From assembly GCF_932526225.1 (NCBI RefSeq), contig NC_064034.1, forward strand, positions 3,768,001 to 3,832,000: DNA of 64,000 nucleotides. The letters are read 5' to 3'. Both the position numbers and the translations under genes were made by a program. Below, piece by piece: positions 53,901 to 64,000 of the stretch (the first letter of the stretch is position 1; every line of letters begins with the position of its first letter). This stretch comes from Nematostella vectensis. Its lineage: Eukaryota > Cnidaria > Anthozoa > Actiniaria > Edwardsiidae. The notes beneath the pieces are model-generated. The model saw only the letters and a list, made by a program, of their open reading frames with translations. It was not told the origin of the DNA and ran no database searches.

Positions 53901-56900
53901 CCAGGCTGGTATCCTGCCACTGTTAGCCCAATCTCGTCAAATACCGGATAAAAACGACTTGGAATAGGTTGCTTGTTCAGACGTGAGGGCTGTTGTTTAT
54001 CGTGCATGGGACATGAGCAGCGCAAGTTGCTTCTTCGTAACATATCCCAATGTCGCCGGCAAACATGCGAACCTACCGGCAACTTAGCGACACGACTAAG
54101 CTCCTCGGAAAGCTGGTAAAGTCGACCAATGCATCCTTTTCCGTTTCTAGTTTTGCAACTCATCATACAGTGTTGTGCATCGTCGTTTGCATGAACGAAA
54201 CCCAGCGAGGCTACAACCAAAACAACTATAATGGCGACCACGAAGGTCTGCCGGTACGACATCCGATGCTTATCCATTATTTTCGCCTTTGGTGCAGGCC
54301 GTAAAGTAGGTGGTGCAAAATTTCAGAGATAGAAAATTTCAATATCTTGGTGATGTAAACTTTTCAGGCTTATTTTTTTTTTTGTGTACTTCTTTTTTTT
54401 TTTTAAATTTCGCGGCCGGAAACTGGTTTGTTTTGTTTTGCTAAACAATTTTAATAGGGGCGGGCGCCCGGCAATTTCCTGCCGGAAATAAGAGGCTGCG
54501 CGTGCGCACTACGTTCTGCAGCGGTGTCCATCTCACCTAGTGTTACATCTTCTGTTAAGGTTGCCCTAACAGTCAAGTGGCACTTGTACTAAAATAAACT
54601 TAACAAAATATGAAAAAGTGTGCAAAAATACAACAAAATGTATAAAAACTAATTTAACAATGACATAAAATAAGCCATGTGCAGAGGATCTAGTTTGTCC
54701 TTTATTCTAGGACCAACTAGATCAAGAAATGTACAGTATGTACCTAAACCTAAACCTGCTACAGTATTTTTAATCTATTTCTGTCCACTCTGTGCAAGAT
54801 ATTCAAATAAAATTAATGTATTTATAAAAAAATATCAAGCCTCATTGAATAAATCTTGTTGGTTTTGACTCATTCCTCATGATTTAGATTTGTTTTCAAA
54901 CTTGGAAATCACGATAAGATCACTTCTATCGTGCAAGTGTCCCTTGAACAAAGTGTTTTGTTTATCTCTAGTTCTTGAGGTCATCCAGGTGGAGATGTGC
55001 AAGATCCTAATGTGTGATGACGATCAAGATTTACAGGTGCAGTGATGTACAGCTACGTCATAACAATGAGATATCCCAGCATTGCCTTACTTCAAACTTA
55101 TTACTGACTTTTTAAAAATATCATCAGCTTTAAAAGTAAGAACTAGTGTATAATTATGCCTTGTTAAGATGCAGATTGCTATCTTTGATAGTGCCTCGTG
55201 CTCCAGACAAACAAGACCTGGTACTGTTTGTCATAATTCTACATAATTTAACTGACCCTCATCCCTTTTTTCCCTTTACCTAATTTGTACTTACAGGGTG
55301 GCAAATCAACGCGTGTGATGTTCCTAAATAAGTTCAGGAAGTATCTCCAAGACAACATGCTTACTACGCTTACAGTAAGGAATTACCAAAGTTCTAAAAC
55401 AAGAACCATAAATTATTTATTTTCTGTCGCTATTGAATTGAGATTAATCAAACGTCTTTCTGCCTTATGTTTGACAAAGACTCCTTGAAGATTGTGTCAA
55501 CGTTTGTTTATGATGTGTTTTAATATATTTAAAAACGTTTTTTTTTTTTCATTTGTAACTTGGTTGGACTTGAAGTACCCATGTTGAAACTCACATTTCT
55601 TCTTGGGTATCAAATAGGTAATCAAATACAGGCGCAAATTAAATTTGGTATTTTGTTTACTTGGCTTTGGCCATTGACACGGATTTCATCACCCTCACAG
55701 CTATTTACATGTTACAGTTACTAATGAACGAATGCGTGTTATGACACATGAATGCTTGAGTGTTACTTATTTAGGTACAGAATTGGCTTTTTTTTGCATA
55801 CAAAGTGAGGAGTTTTATCACCATCTATTGGCTCATATTCTCTAGCTGCAGCCGTCAACTGCATGTGCAGGACCTGTCATCACGTGCTTCTACCACCGTT
55901 TGATCCAAGCTTTAAGGTTCCATTGGGACCAAACAGCAGCCGAGCAACCAGAAGGTGCCATTACCAGCCAGGGTATGTAGCCACGCCTAGCACTCAAAGG
56001 TCCTCTTATACACATCTTACTATAAGTAGCCACGCCTAGTATTCAAAGGTCCTCTTGTACACATCTTACTATAAGTAGCCATGCCTAGTACTCAAAGGTC
56101 CTCTTGTACACATTTTACTATAAGTAGCCACGCCTAGCGCTCAAAGGTCCTCTTGTACACATCTTACTATAAGTAGCCACGCCTAGCACTCAAAGGTCCT
56201 CTTGTACACATCTTACTATAAGTAGCCATGCCTAGTACTCAAAGGTCCTCTTATACACATCTTACTATAAGTAGCCATGCCTAGTACTCAAAGGTCCTCT
56301 TATACACATCTTACTATAAGTAGCCACGCCTAGCACTCAAAGGTCCTCTTGTACACATCTTACTATAAGTAGCCACGCCTAGTACTCAAAGGTCCTCTTG
56401 TACACATCTTACTATAAGTAGCCATGCCTAGTACTCAAAGGTCCTCTTGTACACATCTTACTATAAGTAGCCACGCCTAATGCTCAAAGGTCCTCTTGTA
56501 CACAACTTACTATAAGTAGCCATGCCTAGCGCTCGAAGGTCCTCTTGTACACATCTTACTATAAGTAGCCATGCCTAGTACTCAAAGGTCCTCTTGTACA
56601 CATCTTACTATAAGTTGCCACGCCTAGCGTTCATGTAAACATGTCTAGCGCTCAAAGGTCCTCTTATACACATCTTGTACTATAAGTTGCCACGCCTAGC
56701 GTTCATGTAGACATGTCTAGCGCTCATGTAGCCATGCCTAGTGCTCAAAGGTCCTCTTATACACATCTTACTATAAGTAGACCAGGGTTTGTGGACACAG
56801 CTAGCGCTCAATGGCTCGCTTATGCATACAGTATCTTGTTCTATAAGTTGCCAGGGTATATATACAAGCGCCTTGTTCTCAAAGGCTCAGTTACACATAT

Positions 56901-59900
56901 CTTGTGGCTTACATAGACAGGGTACTTACATGCAAAAAGACCTTTTATGCAAATCTTGTACTATAAGAAGCTGCAAATCCAGGCCAGGTTATGTGTGAAC
57001 GCTCAGAGGATTGCTTACACCTATGCTTGTACTTAAAGTGGCCGGAGTATGTACACCTTAGTTGGTGTGTAGAGCACCCGAGGTGCTTATATACCCCTAG
57101 TGCCGTAGAGTATTCTCGTTGAATGCGTGCTTGCCATTCCGTGCTCATAAAGATTTCTATTGTTTCGTTGCAGAGGCGTATGTTCCTCTTCACGTTTTTT
57201 TCGATGACACTATTCAGTACTGGGACACTTCTAGGTACGCTGTAATGAGCATTTCCTAATTCTACCCATTGTTTTTACTCTTACTATTTTGGATGTTTTC
57301 TTCTACAGGCTAGGAGGCGTCCTTTCTCACGTGAAGCGCGCGTATGACTGTAAGTACCCGACAATGTGTGGGAATAATATGACATCTTAGTTTGTTGTCT
57401 GTTTTACACCTTAAACACTTTCCCATTTAAAAATGTACTTTCCCATTTAAATGTGTACTTTTGCGAGAGCGTTGTTTTCACGTCCTCAAACCGCGGGTCA
57501 ACCAATCAGAGACCGTCACTTCAATAGCCTTAATTCAACGCGTCTGGAAAACGCAAGTCAGCCAATGAAATGATCTTGAAATTTGAGCCTTCGTGATTCC
57601 GCGTTCTTCCACGCGACCTGACCAATCACACTGAATCATTCTTATCCCGCAAAAAGGGCAATACAAATAGCCTTCTGTCAACAGATGCAGATTGCCGGTG
57701 ATAACGATAATTAACGCGGACTAGGGGTCAGAAGAGATCAAATGGAGAAGATGACTTTAGAAAATAAAAGGAGTAGCCTTCAAAACTACGTATAGTACCC
57801 GAACTTTAACAAGTCATTAAACAAGCTATTTCTAAAACCAACACCAAGGACACTCGAATTGGCTTACCCTAGTAATGACCTTTTTCTTCTTTGCACAGCT
57901 CTCCCAGAATCTCTTTTCGCTATACCAAATATGTCATGTCTTTCTGTGAACAATTCATCAAGTGGGTATTTTTAGTGTTCCCAGGTCGGACTAATCATAC
58001 TTGATCTCAATGAACCAAAGACTTGTGATGGCGCGAAACGAAATTGGCGCCCTTTTAGTCCCGTTGGCTCGAACACGGCTGTATCCAGCCCAAATTTGTC
58101 TGCCATCCAAATCAAATATTGTTCTTTTTGCCATCGGTTTCATCCAAGAATGACCCATTCGTATTGTTCTCATTATAAAAAGATGCAGGAGAGAAATCTT
58201 CTAGCTCACGCTGCACATGATGCCGTGTAACACGAGATCTCAGGGTATGGAATGAATTGATAAACAATTTACTGTTTCAACAGATTCGGATTATACAGCA
58301 AATCAAAGTGCGTTTTCGAACGCAGAACGTGCAATCTGTAATATAGGTGAACTCGAAAAATACCACCGTGTTTCGAAGCAATCACATACGAAAAACCCCT
58401 TTAATAAAGCAAACCTCTAACTACTGAAACATCTCACCGAAACGTGAAAGAGGAAGATAGTATACAACATCATCATTTATTACAAGGAGAACGAATAAAA
58501 GCCAATCACATTCCCAATCAGTGCGTTTGCAGACGCAACGAGTGTCTAGGATCGATTTACAAAGATACATAGGCATGGAAAGCCGGTAAAAATTTTAGTG
58601 TACTATGTATCTAAAGTGACTAGCCTTTAAACAATATATCGGCGTTTTCTTACTTTGTAAGTCAAGCAAGCAAAATGTTTTCTTCATTTCACAGAGATTG
58701 GACATAGCCATGCGTTATATTTTCTTCTCAATAGACACTCAAGAGTAGGCTTTGAAGACAAACCGGAAACTGTGCGTTTTAAAGACGCAGGCTAGTCAAT
58801 AGTGTGAAAGAATCTAATTTTCGGTACGAGAAACACATTATGGCGTTTGTAATTGGTTGTTAGAAGACGAGGTTGATAAAACTTTCTTATTCAAACATCA
58901 AAAGCAAGCTGTTATAAGTTGATTTACGTCTAGTTATGTGCTTTGGGAAAGCACCCGACTCCGGGACAGATGGAGCACCAAAGGTTGAGCTCTCTGTTGG
59001 TGGTCATATGATATGATTAACAAACTGCTATCTTGTAAGCTAGGAGATAAGGCCCGAGCTAGGGAGCTTTGCTCTTTGCACACAAGCATTCCAAGCACCA
59101 GTCGAGCAAAAGAGCGCATCAATATAATTCTAGAGAAAAATCAAAAGATTTGAACAGATAATCTGTTTAAAAGAATTTAGCCTATTATCATCCTACAGTA
59201 TCGTAGATTCATGCATAGGGACAGTCGGATATTACAGCTTGGTGTTACATTTTTTCAACTTGACAAAGTTAGCACGTGGGAGCCCTAGCACATATACCCG
59301 CGGCTATTTACTCAAGTTGTGGTTGCTTCGAAACATGATGGTATTTTTCGAGTTCACCTATATTACAGATTGTACGTTTCTGCGTTCGAAAACGCACTTG
59401 CTACGTTTTGATTTGCTGTATAATCAGAATCTGTCAATATTTAATTGCAACAACAGCAAATTGTTTATCAATTCATTCCATACCCTGAGATCTTGTGTTA
59501 CACGGCATCATGTGCAGCGTGAGCTAGAAGATCTTTTTATAATGAGAACAATACGAATGGGTCATTCTTGGAGGGAACCAATTGCAAAAAGAACGTGCAA
59601 TCTGTAATATACGTAAGGGGTAACGATGGGTACCTTAAAATTTCGAAAATCTCGCAAAAATTTCGCAAAGTCTCGGAATCTCGGCGTTTTTACGGAAGTC
59701 TCGAAGTCTCGTTTTTCCCCACGACATTTTAGGATCTTGGAGCCTCTTTTTGTACCACGTTCTCGGAGTCTCTGTTAAACGCGATCTGTTTTATGTTGTT
59801 ACTGCTAAGGATTTCCCTCTTTTTCGAGTCTCGAGTCTTAAGCCTTTCCGCTCTAGCTATTCTTTTTCAACTAATGTTTATGACATACCTCGAGCAAGTT

Positions 59901-62900
59901 ATCTGATGTCCGAACACAAGCTAGTAAAAGCTCGGACACGGATTCCGAAATTTGACTTAAAGTCTCGGGCTCGGATTCTAAAACGCGGTCTCGGCGCCTC
60001 GGCAAATCTCGAACTTACTCATCGCTACCCCTAAAAGGGGTCTCTAGAACGCGCCAACATCCCAGAACATCGGCTTTATTCTCAGAGCGTATTGTTCACT
60101 GTTTATTGGCAACAAAATGTCTAGTTCTCGGATAAACAACTACTTTTGGAAAATAGTAATCTGGCGGTGTTTAAAGTTTGCGAGGATATAATATTTTCAC
60201 TGGCTTTCCATGCCTATATCTGTCTCTTGATCTCGTGCTTGCATGAATATCTAGACCGTTGCATTTTCGAACGCACTAATAGACATGCGATTGGTTTTAT
60301 CCTAAGGGATAAATTACTTGACATTGTTATTTATACCCTGCTTATACTCAAGCTCACCAAACTATAGACAAAAATGCTCAATGAAATAAATTGTAGTCCA
60401 CTACTTTGAATGTAAACCCAGGAAGGTGACATGAATGTAGGAAATATTATGAACTTATACCCAAAATTAAGCAAACCAAAAGCACATAACTAGCTTTAAA
60501 GACGTAAATCAACTATAAATCAACTAATAACAGCTTGCTTTGATGTTTGAACAAGAAAAATTATATCATGTTCTTACAAGCAATTACAAGCGCCATGTGT
60601 TTCTTGTACCGAAAATTAGATTCTTCTACACTATTGACTAGCCTGCGTCTTTAAAACGCACACTTCCCGGTTTGTTCGGGCCTTATCTCCTAGCTTACAA
60701 GATGGCAGTTTTTTAATCATATCATATGACCACCAACAGAGAGCTCAACCTTTGGTGCTCCATCTGTCCCGGAGTCGGGTGCTTTCCTAAAGCACATAAC
60801 TAGACGTAAATCAACTTATAACAGCTTGCTTTTGATGTTTGAATAAGAAAGTTGTATCAACCTCGTCTTCTAACAACCAATTACAAACGTCATAATGTGT
60901 TTCTCGTACCGAAAATTAGATTCTTTCACACTATTGACTAGCCTGCGTCTTTAAAACGCACAGTTTCCGGTTTGTTTTCAAAGCCTACTCTTGAGTGTCT
61001 ATCGAGAAGTATAACGCATGGCTATGTCCGATCTCTGTGAAATGAACAAAACATTTTGCGTGCTTGACTTACAAAGTAAGAAAACGCCGATATATTGTTT
61101 AAAGGCTAGTCACTTTAGATACATAGTACACTAAAATTTTTACCGGCTTTCCATGCCTATGTAGCTTTGTAAATCGATCCTAGACACTCGTTGCGTCTGC
61201 AAACGCACTGATTGGGAATGTGATTGGCTTTTATTCGTTCTCCTTGCAATAAATGATGATGTTGTATACTATCTTCCTCTTTCACGTTTCGGTGAGATGT
61301 TTCAGTAGTTAGAGGTTTGCTTTATTAAAGGGGTTTTCCGTATGTGATTGCTTCGAAACACGATGGTATTTTTCGAGTTCACCTATATTACAGATTGCAC
61401 GTTCTGCGTTCGAAAACGCACTTTGATTTGCTGTATAATCCGAATCTGTTGAAACAGTAAATTGTTTATCAATTCATTCCATACCCTGAGATCTCGTGTT
61501 ACACGGCATCATGTGCAGCGTGAGCTAGAAGATTTCTCTCCTGCATCTTTTTATAATGAGAACAATACGAATGGGTCATTCTTGGATGAAACCGACGGCA
61601 AAAAGAACAATATTTGATTTGGATGCAGACAAATTTGGGCTGGATACAGCCGTGATCGAGCCAAGCCACGGGACTAAAAGGGCGCCAATTTCGTTTCGCG
61701 CCATCACAAGTCTTTGGTTCATTGAGATCAAGTATGATTAGTCCGACCTGGGAACACTAAAAATATCCACTTGGTGAATTGTTCACAGAAAGACATGACA
61801 TATTTGGTATAGCGAAAAGAGATTCTGGGAGAGCTGTGCAAAGAAGAAAAAGGTCATTACTAGGGTAAGCCAATTCGAGTGTCCTTGGTGTTGGTTTTAG
61901 AAATAGCTTGTTTAATGACTTGTTAAAGTTCGAGTACTATACGTAGTTTTGAAGATGTAAGGCTACTCCTTTTATTTTCTAAAGTCATCTTCTCCATTTG
62001 ATCTCTTCTGACCCCTAGTCCGCGTTAATTATCGTTATCACCGGCAATCTGCATCTGTTGACAGAAGGCTATTTGTATTGCCCTTTTTGCGGGATAAGAA
62101 TGATTCCGTGTGATTGGTCAAGTCGCGTGGAAGAACGCGGAATCACGAAGGCTCAAATTTCAAGATCATTTCATTGGCTGACTGGCGTTCTCCAGACGCG
62201 TTGAATTAAGGCTATTGAAGTGACGGTCTCTGATTGGTTGACCCGCGTTTTGAGGACGTGAAAACAACGCTCTCGCAAAAGTACACATTTAAATGGGAAA
62301 GTACATTTTTAAATGGGAAAGTGTTCTTAGCATTTATTTTTCTATGGTGTCACGTGTCGATTGATGTTTTTATATCAAAATTAAATATTAACCGTTGTTA
62401 TGCTCTTTTGTAGCAAAAGCGAAAGAAGAGCTCAGCAAACGGAAAACGGCCTCGACTTCAAGCGACTCAGTAGCCGCGCAAGACATGAGTGTCGACCTCT
62501 CATTGGTCAGAATGCTAGATGACGTCATCATGCTCTATCATATCGCTGTGCATAAGCAGCTTTCCAAGGTATTTTTCATTATATAATTGAATTTTAAATC
62601 ATCTGTCAGTGAACTGAATAAACAATGATACTTGTCGACATCTTTTTTTCACGATTCTTCTTATCATCCGGTCATAATTATAAGGCGCAAATGAACATGA
62701 ATATGACCAAATGCTACTCACTTACTCTTAGTATCTTTTTTATACATTTCTTGACTAATTCTGCGATAGCTGTGTGGTAAAAAAGTTTTCTTCTTCCGCA
62801 GGTCCGGGCTGTTCGTGACAGTATGCAGCAGAACATCAAAGCCTTAGAGGACACTCACGCCAGGATCGCTCGATGTGGACCCGAGGTAAATCCGAACGTT

Positions 62901-64000
62901 ATTGGTTATCCGTCGGTAGAACTGAACGTTAATCGGTAACTAGTCTGTAAAAGCAAACGGAAGCCGGTCATGAATAGGTGAAATCGAACGATAGTCGGTT
63001 AAAGCAAACTTCAGTCGGTTATTAGTCGGTAAAAGCAAACGTTAGTCGTTCATTACTGGGTAAAAGTGACCTTCAATTAATATAGCAAGTACTTGCTATT
63101 CAATAGTTTATCGTCAACCGGTACAACTGATAAACAAACCATTCGATAGTTTATCGTCAATCGGTACAACTGATAAATAAATCATTGCCAACCAGTAAAA
63201 CAGGCAGAAGTTTATCATAAACATTTAATACGGACTGTTTGTCACCGTTTTCTTAGCGGAAGGATGTGCTGGCAGAGCTAAACCGATCCAAGCGAGTGTT
63301 CACAGAGGAGACAACACACTGTGCCCGCCACATGGCTTGGGTGTCGACCCTTATATTTACCAAGGTACCGTTTATTCTTAGTACCTTTTATAATCTTCTA
63401 GGCATCCTTCATATGTAACAGGATACATTCATATTCAGGCATTGTTCATATTTACCATGGTACAGTACATGACAAAAGAGACACAAGTTTAGTCTCCCAT
63501 TCACCGTCGTTGGTTCTACTCGAAAACTGTATTTTCTGAAATAAGAGACACAAAACACATGCAGTTTCTGGTATAAAAAAAGAAAAACATTGTCGTTGTG
63601 AGCATCATGATAGATTTTCCTCTCAACTGTAAAAAAAGCAAGAAGACATCCATGAGTGTTGTTGAATAAATCATGATGGAGTTTCCTCTTCACTGTAGAA
63701 GAAGCAAAAAGACATCCACGAGTGTTGTTGTATAAATCATGATAGAGTTTCCTCTTCACTGTAGAAGAAGCAAAAAGACATCCACGAGTGTTGTTGTATA
63801 AATCATGATAGAGTTTCCTCTTTACTGCAGAAGAAGCAAGAAGATATCCACTGGATGCTTTGTTGTATCCTGAATACAATAACTCGCGCCGCGGAGAGGG
63901 GACCTCTCTTTGAGTTCACTCCAGAGTTCTACCTTGACGTCGCTATTAACGCGTTTCACGGCCTGCGAAACTACTTCCACCCAACCGTCAAGTTCACCGA
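41988..64000 (+). CDS. RNF123: RNF123/KPC1 ubiquitin ligase, N-terminal 25 exons (continues past window)
   Basis: Exons: 41988-42055, 42293-42369, 43744-43853, 44055-44109, 44199-44284, 44495-44581, 44775-44842, 45286-45411, 45705-45808, 45992-46155, 46589-46714, 47382-47474, 47687-47760, 48086-48137, 48205-48291, 48367-48442, 54972-55036, 55297-55374, 55846-55972, 57174-57234, 57309-57349, 62414-62568, 62802-62885, 63257-63364, 63831-64000+. Every junction keeps phase, giving about 780 codons of a family of about 1,300. A SPRY domain fills exons 3-8 ([51 protein letters not shown]). Later exons match RNF123 collinearly, for example [40 protein letters not shown] and [21 protein letters not shown]. 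The RING is beyond the window. KPC1 ubiquitinates p27Kip1 and p105 in vertebrates; the anemone substrate is unknown. Exon 9's donor (45804 or 45808) is the least certain; only 45808 keeps frame. Confidence 0.93.
42592..42742. repeat. tandem duplication, two copies of about 76 bp
   Basis: The block TTATCTTGCTATTTCTCCCT...TGTGTCTATACAATTTACA occurs twice back to back, nearly identical, in RNF123 intron 2. Confidence 0.95.
42808..43457. mobile_element. MITE-like element, copy B (flanked by TTAA)
   Basis: This 650-bp element is flanked by TTAA on both sides (42804-42807 and 43458-43461), with ends GGTTATTTCC and GGGAATTACC. It closely matches copy A at 13109-13750 in the same orientation. It lies in RNF123 intron 2. 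TTAA target duplication suggests Kolobok or piggyBac mobilisation. Confidence 0.85.
46795..47325. repeat. 41-bp minisatellite, about 13 copies
   Basis: Units read CCCCTTTCCCCACTGGCGTT then CTTAGCTCTAGTACAGACAGA, with variants AACTC/AGCTC and ATTGG/ACTGG. It fills most of RNF123 intron 11. Confidence 0.97.
47761..48085 (+). other. U12-type AT-AC intron (RNF123 intron 13)
   Basis: The intron begins ATATCCTTTTC, the strict consensus for U12-dependent AT-AC introns, and ends TTTTTTAC. No GT-AG pair here keeps the reading frame: GT sites after CAGT or ACA both fail (one creates a stop). The AT-AC boundaries restore frame and RNF123-like sequence on both sides ([10 protein letters not shown] upstream, [10 protein letters not shown] downstream). 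CCTCAC about 18 bases before the end is a possible branch site. Splicing is inferred, not observed. Confidence 0.75.
48471..54528. mobile_element. 6.06-kb DNA transposon with RING/protease-like gene, inserted in RNF123 intron 16
   Basis: A perfect 9-bp target duplication CATCTCACC (48462-48470 and 54529-54537) flanks imperfect inverted ends of about 33 bp (AACACCGCGGCAGAACG at the left; GACACCGCTGCAGAACG as the complement of the right). One multi-exon gene on the minus strand fills it, antisense to RNF123. I see no DDE triad, so the recombinase must be the DUF6589-like core or something unrecognised. The 9-bp duplication recalls Mutator-like elements but the proteins do not. Several frame breaks suggest this copy is decaying. 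Confidence 0.85.
48729..54277 (-). pseudogene. transposon gene: Cys-rich N-terminus, DUF6589-like core, RING-like finger, cysteine-protease-like C-terminus (frame breaks)
   Basis: Minus-strand exons: 54277-53819 (or ATG at 54166), 53660-53607, 53030-52745, 52582-52342, 52107-51915, 51769-51435, 51106-50128, and 49944 down to 48729. The first five junctions are exactly in phase. Exon 1 is Cys-rich ([21 protein letters not shown]). Exons 3-5 include [31 protein letters not shown] and [15 protein letters not shown]. Exon 7 contains [16 protein letters not shown] and [10 protein letters not shown]. These recall a DUF6589-type family from memory. Then come a RING-like C-x4-C...CFH...CPIC finger and a domain with [10 protein letters not shown] and VLDSHLH, suggesting a Cys-His papain-like protease. 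Frame breaks lie near 51630 (a one-base loss or a 38-base intron), at the exon 6/7 junction and near 49530 in an A-run. The copy is probably inactive unless splicing rescues it. Confidence 0.65.
55975..56780. repeat. 49-bp minisatellite, about 15 copies
   Basis: Units contain AGCCACGCCTAGCACTCAAA then GGTCCTCTTGTACACATC and TTACTATAAGT. The array starts directly at the donor of exon 19 and decays through variant units to about 57.05 kb. It lies in RNF123 intron 19. Confidence 0.97.
57414..62325. mobile_element. 4.9-kb fold-back element with about 1.65-kb inverted arms in RNF123 intron 21
   Basis: The arms 57414-59055 and 60676-62325 are near-identical reverse complements. The termini are AACACTTTCCCATTTAAA and its complement, flanked by a 4-bp duplication CTTA (57410-57413 and 62326-62329). 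Each arm encodes the same 60-codon frame (58173-57991 minus; 61556-61741 plus), too short and unlike any family I know to call a gene. The centre contains extra partial copies of arm sequence (about 59236-59610 and 60470-60670) and a nested small element at 59616-60032. No transposase is present, so mobilisation must be in trans. Confidence 0.9.
59616..60032. mobile_element. nested MITE with AGGGGTARCGATG ends, TCTCG-rich
   Basis: The left end AGGGGTAACGATGGGTA is mirrored by TACTCATCGCTACCCCT at the right. The interior is dominated by AGTCTCG/ATCTCGG words on both sides. It sits in the spacer of the fold-back element, so it inserted later. Confidence 0.7.
62930..63210. repeat. degenerate short tandem repeat (TCGGT(A/T)AAAGCAAAC)
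   Basis: Imperfect units of TCGGTAAAAGCAAAC / TCGGTTATTAG and, further on, a pair of units with ATAGTTTATCGTCAA lie in RNF123 intron 23. No other feature is visible here. Confidence 0.6.
63600..63860 (+). repeat. tandem copies of a splice acceptor plus the start of exon 25
   Basis: About four units of 66 bases share GAGTTTCCTCTTCACTGTAG then AAGAAGCAAAAAGACATCCA and GAGTGTTGTTGTATAAATCA. The last unit is the real 3' splice site (CTTTACTGCAG at 63830) and the first coding bases of exon 25. The upstream copies keep a polypyrimidine tract and usually TAG, but run into a stop within about 22 codons. Confidence 0.85.

Noticed and set aside
54166-54277. A signal-peptide-like hydrophobic start on the transposon gene at 54277
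   Set aside because: The likely start is the ATG at 54166, directly before the Cys-rich region. A secreted form makes little sense for a transposon protein, though it cannot be excluded.

Overview
The window is eukaryotic, intron-rich, AT-leaning DNA packed with transposons and minisatellites. Its gene content (secreted PAN/fibrinogen-like protein, CUB-Kunitz protein, TRIM45-like ligase, intronless class A receptor, RNF123) and its repeats suit an anthozoan cnidarian. A sea anemone such as Nematostella is my best guess; the species cannot be proved from the sequence alone.

Layout. 1-8.7 kb: no convincing gene, short inverted repeats only. 8.7-9.8 kb: single-exon rhodopsin-class GPCR (+). 9.8-16.3 kb: gene-free, with palindromes, a fold-back element and two MITE-like elements. 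16.3-19.3 kb: exons of a secreted PAN plus fibrinogen-like protein (-), interrupted by a SINE, a minisatellite and a TA-flanked MITE. 19.8-21.1 kb: another MITE-like element and a triplicated TATA-containing segment leading into a TRIM45-like gene (+, to 24.46 kb). 25.8-33.1 kb: a nine-exon secreted CUB-Kunitz gene (-), reconstructed from phase-matched splice sites, whose introns hold three large repeat arrays. 33.4-33.75 kb: broken reverse-transcriptase fragment. 33.865-41.665 kb: complete 7.8-kb DNA transposon (6-bp target duplication, long inverted ends) encoding a HECT-type ubiquitin ligase and a DDE integrase. 41.99 kb to the window end: the first 25 exons (about 780 codons) of the RNF123/KPC1 ubiquitin ligase (+), all phase-consistent; its C-terminal RING lies outside the window.

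RNF123 has been invaded twice. Intron 16 carries a 6.06-kb transposon with a 9-bp target duplication and a multi-exon antisense gene (Cys-rich N-terminus, DUF6589-like core, RING-like zinc finger, C-terminal cysteine-protease-like domain). Intron 21 carries a 4.9-kb element with about 1.65-kb inverted arms and a CTTA duplication. Intron 13 has the start and end of a U12-type AT-AC intron. Intron 24 contains tandem copies of its own 3' splice site plus the start of exon 25.

The strongest candidates for something new are the two unrelated transposons that both carry ubiquitin-pathway proteins, one directly upstream of and one inside a host ubiquitin-ligase gene. All assignments come from reading the sequence by eye; no database search was run.
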